A DNA stretch of 40,803 nucleotides from the NCBI GenBank assembly GCA_902554335.1, contig CACDOD010000010.1, positions 1 through 40,803 of the forward strand. The letters are read 5' to 3'. This DNA is from an uncultured Pelagibacteraceae bacterium. GTDB taxonomy: Bacteria; Pseudomonadota; Alphaproteobacteria; Pelagibacterales; Pelagibacteraceae. Position numbers and translations under genes: made by a program. Below, in pieces: positions 16,494 through 23,560 of this stretch; position 1 is the stretch's first letter; each line of letters starts with the position of its first letter. The notes beneath the pieces are model-generated. The model saw nothing but the letters and a program-made list of their open reading frames with translations. It had not been told where the DNA came from and searched no databases.

Positions 16494-17844
16494 ACTTACA
16501 AATCCTGAGATAGCAATAATGATGATGGGGCTGTTTTTATTTGCAGTCCTATTAGGTTTTCCAATTGCATTTACACTTATGGCGATGGGTATTGGTTTTG
16601 GTTATTACGCTTATTATGATCCCGCACTAATGGAAAATATATTTGATAATCGGATATTTAGATTATTTATAAATAATACCTATTCAGTAATGGATAACAC
16701 CGTACTTACTGCCGTACCATTATTTTTGTTTATGGGTTATCTTGTTGAAAGAGCTGGAATTGTTGCAAGATTATTTTTTGCAATTAGATTAGCCTCTCAT
16801 GGACTTCCTGCATCAATGGCTGTTGCTGCTCTAGTTACGTGTGCTTTATTTTCTACAGCAACTGGAATTATAGGTGCTGTAGTTACACTTATGGGATTAT
16901 TAGCTTGGCCTGCTATGATTAAGGCTGGATATGATAAAAAATTTGCCTCAGGAATTATTTGTTCAGGAGGATGTTTAGGAATATTGATACCTCCCAGTAT
17001 TATGCTTATTGTATATGCTGTAATAGCACAGCTGTCACCTTTAAGACTCTTTGCTGCAGCTATATTTCCTGGTTTAATGTTAGCAGGATTGTATATTGGA
17101 TATGCAATCTTTAGAGCTTGGTTAAATCCTTCAATTGCTCCTAAACCACCAAAAGAGGAAATTCCTCCAAGGGCAGTTATATTGAGAGAAGTTTTAGTTT
17201 CTTTCTTACCTTTGTTTTCATTAATCATTTTAGTGCTCGGTACAATCTTAGCAGGAATTGCAACTCCAGCAGAAGCCGCTGCAGTAGGTGCATTTGGTGC
17301 ACTTGTGCTGTCCTATTTCTATAAGACACTTAAGTGGAAAAATTTTAAAGAGTCGGTATTTTTAACAGCGAAAACAACTGCAATGATAATGTGGTTGTTC
17401 ATTGGTTCATGGACATTTGCGGCTGTTTTTTCTTATTTAGGTGGCCATGAAGTTTTTGAACATTTCTTTAAATCAATGAATTTACAACCATGGCAGTTCT
17501 TAGTTATCACTCAAATAATTATTTTTTTACTTGGATGGCCACTTGAATGGACTGAAATATTAATTATTTTTGTACCAATATTTTTACCTCTAGTAGAATT
17601 TTTTGGAGTAAACCCATATTTTTTTGCAATGCTAATAGCTTTAAACCTACAAACTTCTTTTTTGACCCCTCCAATGGCAATGTCAGCTTATTATTTAAAA
17701 GGTGTTCAATCTAGAAATGTTGAATTACTAGATATATTCAGAGGAATAATGCCGTTCCTAGGTATCGTAATTCTCGCAATGTTTTTAATGTACATGTTTC
17801 CTGGCATAGCACTTTGGTTGCCGGAAACATTATTTGCAAATTAG
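16483..17844 (+). CDS. dctM: TRAP transporter large permease DctM
   Basis: 453 residues, ordinary DctM length, with about twelve hydrophobic segments. Typical stretches include VPLFLFMGYLVERAGIVARL, SGGCLGILIPPSIMLIVYAV, AGIATPAEAAAVGAFGA and LQTSFLTPPMAMSAYYLKG. It is the sodium-coupled translocation subunit of the second TRAP transporter. It overlaps dctQ by 11 bases and is followed after 2 bases by the amidase gene. Compared with the first DctM in this window, it has neither the insertion with two extra helices nor the long tail, which makes it a useful internal reference. Confidence 0.94.
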   Translation: MLFELTNPEIAIMMMGLFLFAVLLGFPIAFTLMAMGIGFGYYAYYDPALMENIFDNRIFRLFINNTYSVMDNTVLTAVPLFLFMGYLVERAGIVARLFFAIRLASHGLPASMAVAALVTCALFSTATGIIGAVVTLMGLLAWPAMIKAGYDKKFASGIICSGGCLGILIPPSIMLIVYAVIAQLSPLRLFAAAIFPGLMLAGLYIGYAIFRAWLNPSIAPKPPKEEIPPRAVILREVLVSFLPLFSLIILVLGTILAGIATPAEAAAVGAFGALVLSYFYKTLKWKNFKESVFLTAKTTAMIMWLFIGSWTFAAVFSYLGGHEVFEHFFKSMNLQPWQFLVITQIIIFLLGWPLEWTEILIIFVPIFLPLVEFFGVNPYFFAMLIALNLQTSFLTPPMAMSAYYLKGVQSRNVELLDIFRGIMPFLGIVILAMFLMYMFPGIALWLPETLFAN

Positions 17845-17846
17845 TA

Positions 17847-19181
17847 ATGGATGTTTTTAATTTAACTGTAAAACAAATTTCTGCAAATATTAAAAATGCT
17901 CAACTTACATCGGTTGATCTCTGCAAAAATTACATTGAAAGAATAAAAAAATTTGAGAAAGACATACATGCTTGGGCACATTTTGATGAAAAAATTCTAT
18001 TAGAAAAAGCTGAGGAGTCAGATAATCATAGGCGATCTGGAAAACCTCTAGGATTGTTACATGGAATACCAGTTGCACTAAAAGACATAATCGGAACTCT
18101 TGATATGCCTACTGAGTGTGGAACTGTGTTGAGGAAAGGAATGTCTGCTTCTCAAGATGCTGAAATAGTTGATCTTTTAAAATCTGAAGGTGCAATAATT
18201 ATGGGAAAAACAGCAACCTCTGAGTTAGCTTATTACAGTCCAAGTAAGACAAAAAATCCACACGATTACTCAAGAACTCCTGGTGGTTCTTCCAGCGGTT
18301 CAGCGGCAGTAGTAGCTGCACACATGGCCCCTTTGTCAATAGGTTCCCAGACAGGTGGATCAGTAATAAGACCAGCATCTTATTGTGGTGTAGTTGGATA
18401 CAAGCCATCATTTGGATTAATTTCTAGAAATGGAGTTCTTAAGACATCTGAAAATTTAGATCATGTAGGTATATTTGGAAAATCAGTTGAAGATGTAGCT
18501 TTAGTAGCAAAAGTTTTAATTAAAAAGGATTCTTATGATAAAGCAACAGTGCATTATTCAGCAGATACTATGTTGGAAGAGTGCAACAAAACTCCTACAT
18601 ATGAACCAAAATTTATATTTTATAAAACTGAAAGTTGGAAAAAAATAGATAAAAAATCCAGAGATGCTTTAGAGTATTTTATTAAATCATTTAAAAAAAA
18701 TATTGAAGTCTTTGATACACCTTCTTACTTTAAAGACATAAAAAAATATCATCAAATTATTCATGAAACAGATATGGCAAATAATTTTTATAATTATTTT
18801 AAGAAAAACAAGAAAAAATTATCAAAAGAAATGCAAACAGCCATTTCAAGAGGAATAAAATATTCCGCTAAAGATTATGCTGAGGCCAGAGATTTTATGA
18901 GCAGAAGTTATGAGTCCTATAAAGAGGTATTTGAGGATTATCATGGTGTAATTTCACCATCTAGTACTGGTGTTGCAGATAAAGGTTTGTCTAGTACTGG
19001 AAGTCCAGAATTTTGTACTGTATGGTCATTTATGGGGACACCCTCAATTTCTTTACCTTTACTAGAAGGAGAAAATAACCTACCATTAGGAGTTCAATTA
19101 ATAGGTAATAAATATGATGATCTAAGATTCATTGGTATTGCAAATTGGTTGGAAAAAGAAAGTGAAAAATTTAATGAATAA
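17847..19181 (+). CDS. Amidase signature family hydrolase
   Basis: 444 residues. I chose ATG at 17847, 2 bases after the DctM stop, rather than an upstream in-frame ATG at 17814 that would lie inside dctM. The Ser-cisSer-Lys catalytic apparatus is present: Lys in GIPVALKD (79), the GGSSSGSA run (146-153) and the nucleophile region GSQTGGSVIRP (Ser about 172). The family hydrolyses carbon-nitrogen amide bonds; GatA is a member, but no gatB or gatC is nearby and the C-terminal part is not GatA-like. It is in the operon of the second TRAP transporter, so it may release ammonia or an acid from the imported compound. That role is inferred from position only. Confidence 0.88.
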   Translation: MDVFNLTVKQISANIKNAQLTSVDLCKNYIERIKKFEKDIHAWAHFDEKILLEKAEESDNHRRSGKPLGLLHGIPVALKDIIGTLDMPTECGTVLRKGMSASQDAEIVDLLKSEGAIIMGKTATSELAYYSPSKTKNPHDYSRTPGGSSSGSAAVVAAHMAPLSIGSQTGGSVIRPASYCGVVGYKPSFGLISRNGVLKTSENLDHVGIFGKSVEDVALVAKVLIKKDSYDKATVHYSADTMLEECNKTPTYEPKFIFYKTESWKKIDKKSRDALEYFIKSFKKNIEVFDTPSYFKDIKKYHQIIHETDMANNFYNYFKKNKKKLSKEMQTAISRGIKYSAKDYAEARDFMSRSYESYKEVFEDYHGVISPSSTGVADKGLSSTGSPEFCTVWSFMGTPSISLPLLEGENNLPLGVQLIGNKYDDLRFIGIANWLEKESEKFNE

Positions 19182-19350
19182 AATTACAACGTTAATAGGA
19201 TTAGGATTTGCAATTTTTTTTCTTGTTGGGCTAGCAACAACTTTGACTAGATCAATGTTAATAACTACTTTAGATGTGCTTCCAGTATATATTCTTATGG
19301 GAGCTGCAATCATAATGATGATTTACGAAGCCTTTTTTGATAAAAAATAA
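19174..19350 (+). CDS. Small membrane protein, unrecognised
   Basis: 58 residues from ATG at 19174, overlapping the amidase end by 8 bases. I prefer this to an in-frame ATG at 19132, which would extend it further into the amidase. Two hydrophobic segments (about 5-25, TLIGLGFAIFFLVGLATTL, and 30-52, LDVLPVYILMGAAIIMMIYE) are joined by a short loop and end in a charged tail (AFFDKK). I do not recognise the family. The tight overlap and the conserved-looking membrane pattern favour a real gene. It might be an accessory of the adjacent TRAP or EamA transporter. Confidence 0.6.
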   Translation: MNKITTLIGLGFAIFFLVGLATTLTRSMLITTLDVLPVYILMGAAIIMMIYEAFFDKK

Positions 19351-19367
19351 TCAAAATCAAATTTAAA

Positions 19368-20261
19368 TTGAACAATACAAATAAAAATTTATTTCCATTT
19401 TTTTTATTATTTATACAGCCAATATTTATGGCGAGTAATCTAGTTGTTGCTAGAGGAGGTATAGAATATGTTCCTCCGATTTCTTTATCATTTTGGAGAT
19501 GGTTTCTAGTTTTTTTAATTTTGCTTGCATTTAATTTTTTTTATTTAAAAAAAAATTATCCTAAAATCATAAAAGAATTTAAAAAATTATTTTTTTTAGG
19601 AGCTATGGGATGTGGCGTTTGCAGCGTTTTTCCATATCTTGCTGGAGAGACAACAACGATTGTAAATATGGGTATTATTTATACATCGTCTCCAATATTC
19701 ATAATATTAATCTCAAATATTTTTTTTAAAGAAAAAATAAATAATTTTATGTTATTAGGACTGATAATTTGTTTAATTGGTGTTATAGTAATAATAATTA
19801 AAGGAAATATTACTTTTTTACTAAATCTTAAATTTACATCTGGAGATTTATGGATGCTTGGAGCAGCAATAGGATGGGCTCTTTATTCAGTTTATTTGTT
19901 TCGATGGAAATCAACCCTTAGTGTTTTTCCTAGATTTACAATTATCTCTTTATTGGGATCTATAAGCTTATTTCCCTTCTATTTAATTGAACAAAATTTA
20001 TTTCAATCAACAAATTTCGATTTAAATTTTTATATATGGGTGGTTTTTGCAGCGATTTCTCCTGGAATAATCGCATTTAGTTTATATACAATTACCCAAA
20101 AACATCTTGGAGCATCAACAACAGGTTTTACACTATACTTATTTACAGTTTACGGTGCATTTTATGGCATAATTTTTTTTGGAGAAACAGTGGAATATTA
20201 CCATTTTATTGGGGCGTTATTAGTATTCGTAGGGATATACTTAGTAAAAAAAAATAAATGA
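19368..20261 (+). CDS. EamA/DMT-superfamily permease, TTG start
   Basis: 297 residues with ten hydrophobic segments in two EamA repeats (about 10-140 and 155-295), the usual layout of drug/metabolite exporters such as RhaT/RarD-type proteins. TTG at 19368 is the likely start, because the first in-frame ATG (19428) lies inside the first membrane segment (FLLFIQPIFMASNLVVARGG). The gene starts 17 bases after the small membrane protein and overlaps the next gene by 4 bases (ATGA). The probable role is export or facilitated movement of a small metabolite. Substrate unknown. Confidence 0.85.
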   Translation: MNNTNKNLFPFFLLFIQPIFMASNLVVARGGIEYVPPISLSFWRWFLVFLILLAFNFFYLKKNYPKIIKEFKKLFFLGAMGCGVCSVFPYLAGETTTIVNMGIIYTSSPIFIILISNIFFKEKINNFMLLGLIICLIGVIVIIIKGNITFLLNLKFTSGDLWMLGAAIGWALYSVYLFRWKSTLSVFPRFTIISLLGSISLFPFYLIEQNLFQSTNFDLNFYIWVVFAAISPGIIAFSLYTITQKHLGASTTGFTLYLFTVYGAFYGIIFFGETVEYYHFIGALLVFVGIYLVKKNK

Positions 20262-21067
20262 AACTAGATAAAATGACAATTGGATACACATTTTTATTTT
20301 TATTACTAATTTATATAATTATTTGTATCGTAATTTTTTTTAAGCAAAGATCTTTAATGTATCATCCAAGTGAAAATAATTATTTAGACGAAAATCAATT
20401 AAATCATAAAGTAGAACAAATTATAATCCCCTCAGATAATCAACTTAATTCGTGGTATTTTGAGAAAGATAAAAATTTTAAAACATTATTATTTTTTCAT
20501 GGAAACGCAGGTAGTTTAGAAAATAGAATTTATAAATTAAATGATCTTTCAAAGTTAGATTTAAATTATTTGATAGTTGCTTATAGAGGTTTCAGCGGAA
20601 ATAAAGGAAGTCCAACAGAACAAGGATTGTATAAAGATGCAAGAGCAGCAAAATATTGGTTAAATTTAAATAATATTAGTGATCAAAATATTATAGTTTA
20701 TGGCGAGTCCTTAGGAACAGCAGTTGCAATAGATCTTGCGAAAGACCACAAATTTGCTGGAATTATTTTAGAATCCCCATTTACATCAATGTTGAAACTT
20801 TCGAGAAAATATTATGCATGGTTGCCAACAGCACTATTGTTAAAAGATAAGTACGAAACAGATAAAAAAATTAATAAAGTATTTTCTCCAATACTTATTT
20901 TACATGGCCGGAAAGATGAAATTGTTCCTTTTGAAATGGGAGAAACCTTATTTAAGAAAGCTAATAATCCAAAATTTAATTACTTTGTTGATAATGATGA
21001 TCATATGATGAACTTTAACGAAGATTTAGTTAATTCAATCAATCAATTTGTTAAAAGCTTAAATTAG
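20258..21067 (+). CDS. Membrane-anchored alpha/beta hydrolase (BEM46/ABHD13-like)
   Basis: 269 residues. An N-terminal membrane anchor (about 10-30, FLFLLLIYIIICIVIFF) is followed by a serine hydrolase domain. The oxyanion motif FHGNAGSLENR is near residue 80, the nucleophile elbow GESLG near 149-153 and the acid in HGRKDEIVPF near 213. The likely catalytic His is in DNDDHMMNF near 249. These features match the BEM46/ABHD13/ABHD17 group, which includes thioesterase-like and esterase-like enzymes. The gene overlaps the EamA gene by 4 bases. Substrate unknown. Confidence 0.85.
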   Translation: MKLDKMTIGYTFLFLLLIYIIICIVIFFKQRSLMYHPSENNYLDENQLNHKVEQIIIPSDNQLNSWYFEKDKNFKTLLFFHGNAGSLENRIYKLNDLSKLDLNYLIVAYRGFSGNKGSPTEQGLYKDARAAKYWLNLNNISDQNIIVYGESLGTAVAIDLAKDHKFAGIILESPFTSMLKLSRKYYAWLPTALLLKDKYETDKKINKVFSPILILHGRKDEIVPFEMGETLFKKANNPKFNYFVDNDDHMMNFNEDLVNSINQFVKSLN

Positions 21068-21115
21068 ACACAATTTAAACAAATCATTTCCACTTATAAT
21101 TTTTAAATTAAAGAA

Positions 21116-21667
21116 ATGAAATATTTAATATTTTTTATTTTTTTTATTTTTAATACTGCTTTGTCAGACTCAGAAAATTTAGAAGATGATTATTTTTTTA
21201 TAGGTAAAATGGAATCTTATAATAAAGATTTCACGCTTTACTTTAAGACGAGAGATAAAGCTGTTTTATCAAGAGGCGAGGATTTCAATTACATAACTGA
21301 TTTTCCTCAAGATTTATATATATATAACCATAAGTCACAAACAGACGAACCTTTGATAACTTACGAATGGTTTCCATCTTATGTCAAAAAACTATCTAAT
21401 AATTATGATTATCCAGTTTTTCCAGAAGATTTTGCATATTATTTAATGGAAGATAATAATACTTTAATATTAGTAAGTGCTAGTAAGAACTTCTTTGAAA
21501 ATTTAAAATTTGATATTGCGCTTAAGAAAATTAGTAAGATTAAAGAGAGGGGAAAAATAAGTTTTATTATTTCCTCTTATGCAAAAAACTGTGGTTTTAA
21601 GGATATATCAAGTACACTTAACTGTAAAATTTATAAACCTTTAATATCTACAAATTTAATCAATTAG
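21116..21667 (+). CDS. Hypothetical exported protein
   Basis: 183 residues. A hydrophobic N-terminus (MKYLIFFIFFIFNTALS) looks like a Sec signal peptide, probably cleaved after residue 17, so the product should be periplasmic or outer-envelope. The rest is rich in Lys, Tyr, Phe and Asp, with two Cys near the C-terminus (CGFKDISSTLNCKIY) that could form a disulfide. I do not recognise the family. It begins 48 bases after the hydrolase stop and runs 8 bases into the convergent ftsY gene, so it is the last gene of the left-hand plus-strand block. Confidence 0.7.
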   Translation: MKYLIFFIFFIFNTALSDSENLEDDYFFIGKMESYNKDFTLYFKTRDKAVLSRGEDFNYITDFPQDLYIYNHKSQTDEPLITYEWFPSYVKKLSNNYDYPVFPEDFAYYLMEDNNTLILVSASKNFFENLKFDIALKKISKIKERGKISFIISSYAKNCGFKDISSTLNCKIYKPLISTNLIN

Positions 21668-22577
21668 TTCTAACAAAAGCACTTGCAAAAACCTCTGAGT
21701 CAAAAATTTCTAAGTCATCTTCTTTTTCGCCTAAACCAAGAGCAACAATAGGAATTTTAAATTTTTTTGCAGTAGCAATAAGAATTCCACCTTTTGCAGT
21801 ACCATCTAATTTAGTCATTATTAAACCCGTTAAAGGAATAATTTTATTAAATTCTTCGACTTGATTAATTACATTTTGTCCGGATGTAGCATCTAAAACT
21901 AACAGAACCTCATGTGGCCCAGTATCATCAAACTTTTTAATTACTTTCGCTATTTTCTTATACTCCTCCATAAGATTTTTTTTATTCTGAAGTCTACCAG
22001 CAGTATCGATTATAACTTGGCTATAATTATTCTTTTTCGCCTCATCTAAAGATTTAAATGCTACGGAAGCTGGGTCTGAACCAGGTTCAGATTTAACTAT
22101 TCCTACATTTATTTTATTTGCCCACTGCTCTAGTTGATCGATAGCTGCCGCTCTAAATGTATCACAGGCAGAAAATAATACTTTACTATTATTTTCTCTA
22201 AATCTTTTTCCAATTTTACCTATGGATGTTGTTTTGCCTACTCCGTTAACTCCAGATACTAAAATTATATTTAGTTTATGTTGAGCATCAAAAAAATCTT
22301 TTCTTTCTAAGGGTTGCATTAAACTCAGAATATATTGTTTTAATAAATGATTAACTTCTTCTATTATATCTTTAGAAGGATCAATTTTTTTTTGTGATAT
22401 AATATCTTTTATATCACTAGCAGCATCCACACCTACGTCTGAAGAAATTAAAAAGTCTTCTATTTTATTAAGAGTTTGATCATCTATCTCTTTTTTAAGA
22501 ATTATTTCTTTTAATCCGGTAGTTAAATTTGAAGCACTCTTTTGAAATCCAATTTTAAACTTTTCAAAAATACCCAT
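21660..22577 (-). CDS. ftsY: Signal recognition particle receptor FtsY
   Basis: 305 residues. This is the SRP receptor GTPase that docks the SRP-ribosome complex to the inner membrane. G1 is GVNGVGKTTS (109-118), DTAGRLQNKKN starts at 191 and TKLDGTAKGG at 255. The protein consists almost entirely of the NG domain: the long acidic N-terminal A domain of enteric FtsY is missing, and a short N-terminal helix (MGIFEKFKIGFQKSASNL) remains as membrane-contact region, as in other reduced FtsY proteins. It starts one base inside the dapF stop (TAATG), so the two genes are coupled. Its partner ffh lies just across the divergent intergenic region. The 3' end overlaps a convergent gene by 8 bases. Confidence 0.97.
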   Translation of the reverse strand: MGIFEKFKIGFQKSASNLTTGLKEIILKKEIDDQTLNKIEDFLISSDVGVDAASDIKDIISQKKIDPSKDIIEEVNHLLKQYILSLMQPLERKDFFDAQHKLNIILVSGVNGVGKTTSIGKIGKRFRENNSKVLFSACDTFRAAAIDQLEQWANKINVGIVKSEPGSDPASVAFKSLDEAKKNNYSQVIIDTAGRLQNKKNLMEEYKKIAKVIKKFDDTGPHEVLLVLDATSGQNVINQVEEFNKIIPLTGLIMTKLDGTAKGGILIATAKKFKIPIVALGLGEKEDDLEIFDSEVFASAFVRTN

Positions 22578-23401
22578 TATAATTTTATTTTAATCTTCTC
22601 TATACTTGAAACTGGTCCTTTCATAAAAATAGAATTATCATTTCCTATTCTTATCGATAAAATTCCTGTAGAAAATTTTATATCAACATAATTGGAAACT
22701 TTATTTGTTATAAAACCCGCATAAGCGGTTGCACATGCTGCTGTCCCACAAGCCTTTGTCAATCCTGCACCTCGTTCCCAAACTTTAACACTAATCAAGT
22801 TTTCATTTTTAATTGTTGCTATAGTTACATTGCATTTTTCTGGAAAATATTCATGTTGCTCAATTACAGGCCCTATATTTTCTATCTCGTAATTATTATT
22901 ATTTTCTACAAAAAAGATTATATGGGGATTACCAACGTTAATTGCGATACCACCAGTAAATTTTTTTTTGTTAATATCATTAATAGTTATATTTAAGTTT
23001 TTAGTGTTCATTTCTTTAATTAAAGGAATTTTATCCCACTCCATAGAAGGTATACCTATATTAGTTTCAACTAAATTTTCTTTTAGTATCAATGAATGTA
23101 AGTTTCCAGACGATGTCTCTAAATTTATTTCTTCTTTTCCATATTCTTTTGATAAAAGTTTAGCTACACATCTTGTACCGTTCCCACATGCACCAGAAAT
23201 ACTTCCATCAGAATTATAGAAAATAAGTTTATCTCGATTATCATTATTTTTGTTAATATAAATTAACTGATCACAGCCAATAAAATCTCTACTACAAATT
23301 TTTATTATATTTTCTTTAGTTAAATTTACAGCTTTCACTCTTTGATCAATGATTACGAAATCATTTCCTAAGCCATCCATTTTAAATGCATTAAATTCCA
23401 T
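22577..23401 (-). CDS. dapF: Diaminopimelate epimerase
   Basis: 274 residues, standard length. DapF converts LL- to meso-diaminopimelate in the lysine and peptidoglycan pathways in the cytoplasm. The two active-site cysteines are visible in ACGNGTRC (Cys72) and KACGTAAC (Cys218), and the N-terminal FKMDGLGNDFVIID is the family start. Many alphaproteobacteria have a MiaB-like methylthiotransferase gene between dapF and ftsY; here it is absent and the two genes overlap by one base. The promoter is probably the TATAAT on the minus strand at 23449-23444. Confidence 0.97.
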   Translation of the reverse strand: MEFNAFKMDGLGNDFVIIDQRVKAVNLTKENIIKICSRDFIGCDQLIYINKNNDNRDKLIFYNSDGSISGACGNGTRCVAKLLSKEYGKEEINLETSSGNLHSLILKENLVETNIGIPSMEWDKIPLIKEMNTKNLNITINDINKKKFTGGIAINVGNPHIIFFVENNNNYEIENIGPVIEQHEYFPEKCNVTIATIKNENLISVKVWERGAGLTKACGTAACATAYAGFITNKVSNYVDIKFSTGILSIRIGNDNSIFMKGPVSSIEKIKIKL

Positions 23402-23422
23402 ATATTTTAATGTTTATCTTAT

Positions 23423-23451
23423 TTGTTGACATTTTGAACCTCTATTATAGT
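23423..23451 (+). promoter_or_regulatory. Candidate promoter of ffh leader/ffh
   Basis: TTGTTG (23423-23428), a 17-base spacer and TATAGT (23446-23451) predict transcription from about 23458, just upstream of the first leader hairpin. In such AT-rich DNA this is suggestive rather than firm. Confidence 0.4.
23444..23449 (-). promoter_or_regulatory. Candidate -10 element for dapF-ftsY
   Basis: The minus strand reads TATAAT, a perfect -10 hexamer, giving a leader of about 36 bases before the dapF ATG at 23401. No good -35 was found. It overlaps the plus-strand -10 candidate, so the two promoters may compete. Confidence 0.4.
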
Positions 23452-23463
23452 TTATCGCAATTT

Positions 23464-23539
23464 CCGCAAATACAGCATTTTGCGGTGTCTTTGGTAACAA
23501 AGAGATCGACACCAGTCAGCGAGGGTTCGCCCACTGGTG
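23464..23539 (+). ncRNA. Structured leader RNA upstream of ffh (candidate)
   Basis: Three consecutive hairpins lie in the dapF-ffh intergenic region. The first is CCGCAAA (23464-23470) with TTTGCGG (23479-23485). The second is TCTTTG (23488-23493) with CAAAGA (23498-23503), closed by a GNRA-type loop GTAA. The third is CACCAGT (23510-23516) with ACTGGTG (23533-23539), extended by a 2x2 internal loop and GCGA (23519-23522) with TCGC (23527-23530). The segment is visibly more GC-rich than its surroundings. It lacks the conserved domain IV of 4.5S SRP RNA. The ffh ATG is 21 bases after the third stem, so either a cis-acting leader or a small RNA is possible. I cannot name the family. Confidence 0.5.
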
Positions 23540-23560
23540 CTATAGCTGTTGGGTAAAATT

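Noticed and set aside
17814-17846. Longer amidase start at 17814 overlapping dctM
   Set aside because: The extra 11 residues look unlike the family, and ATG at 17847 sits 2 bases after the dctM stop, as at other junctions here.
23459-23548. 4.5S SRP RNA (ffs) adjacent to ffh
   Set aside because: The conserved domain IV with its GGAA-type tetraloop and flanking GTCAGG and GCAGCC segments is not present; the hairpins found do not match that fold.
23549-23560. TTG start four codons upstream for ffh
   Set aside because: The ATG at 23561 gives the normal Ffh N-terminus MFENL; the upstream extension adds only four residues and has no better ribosome site.
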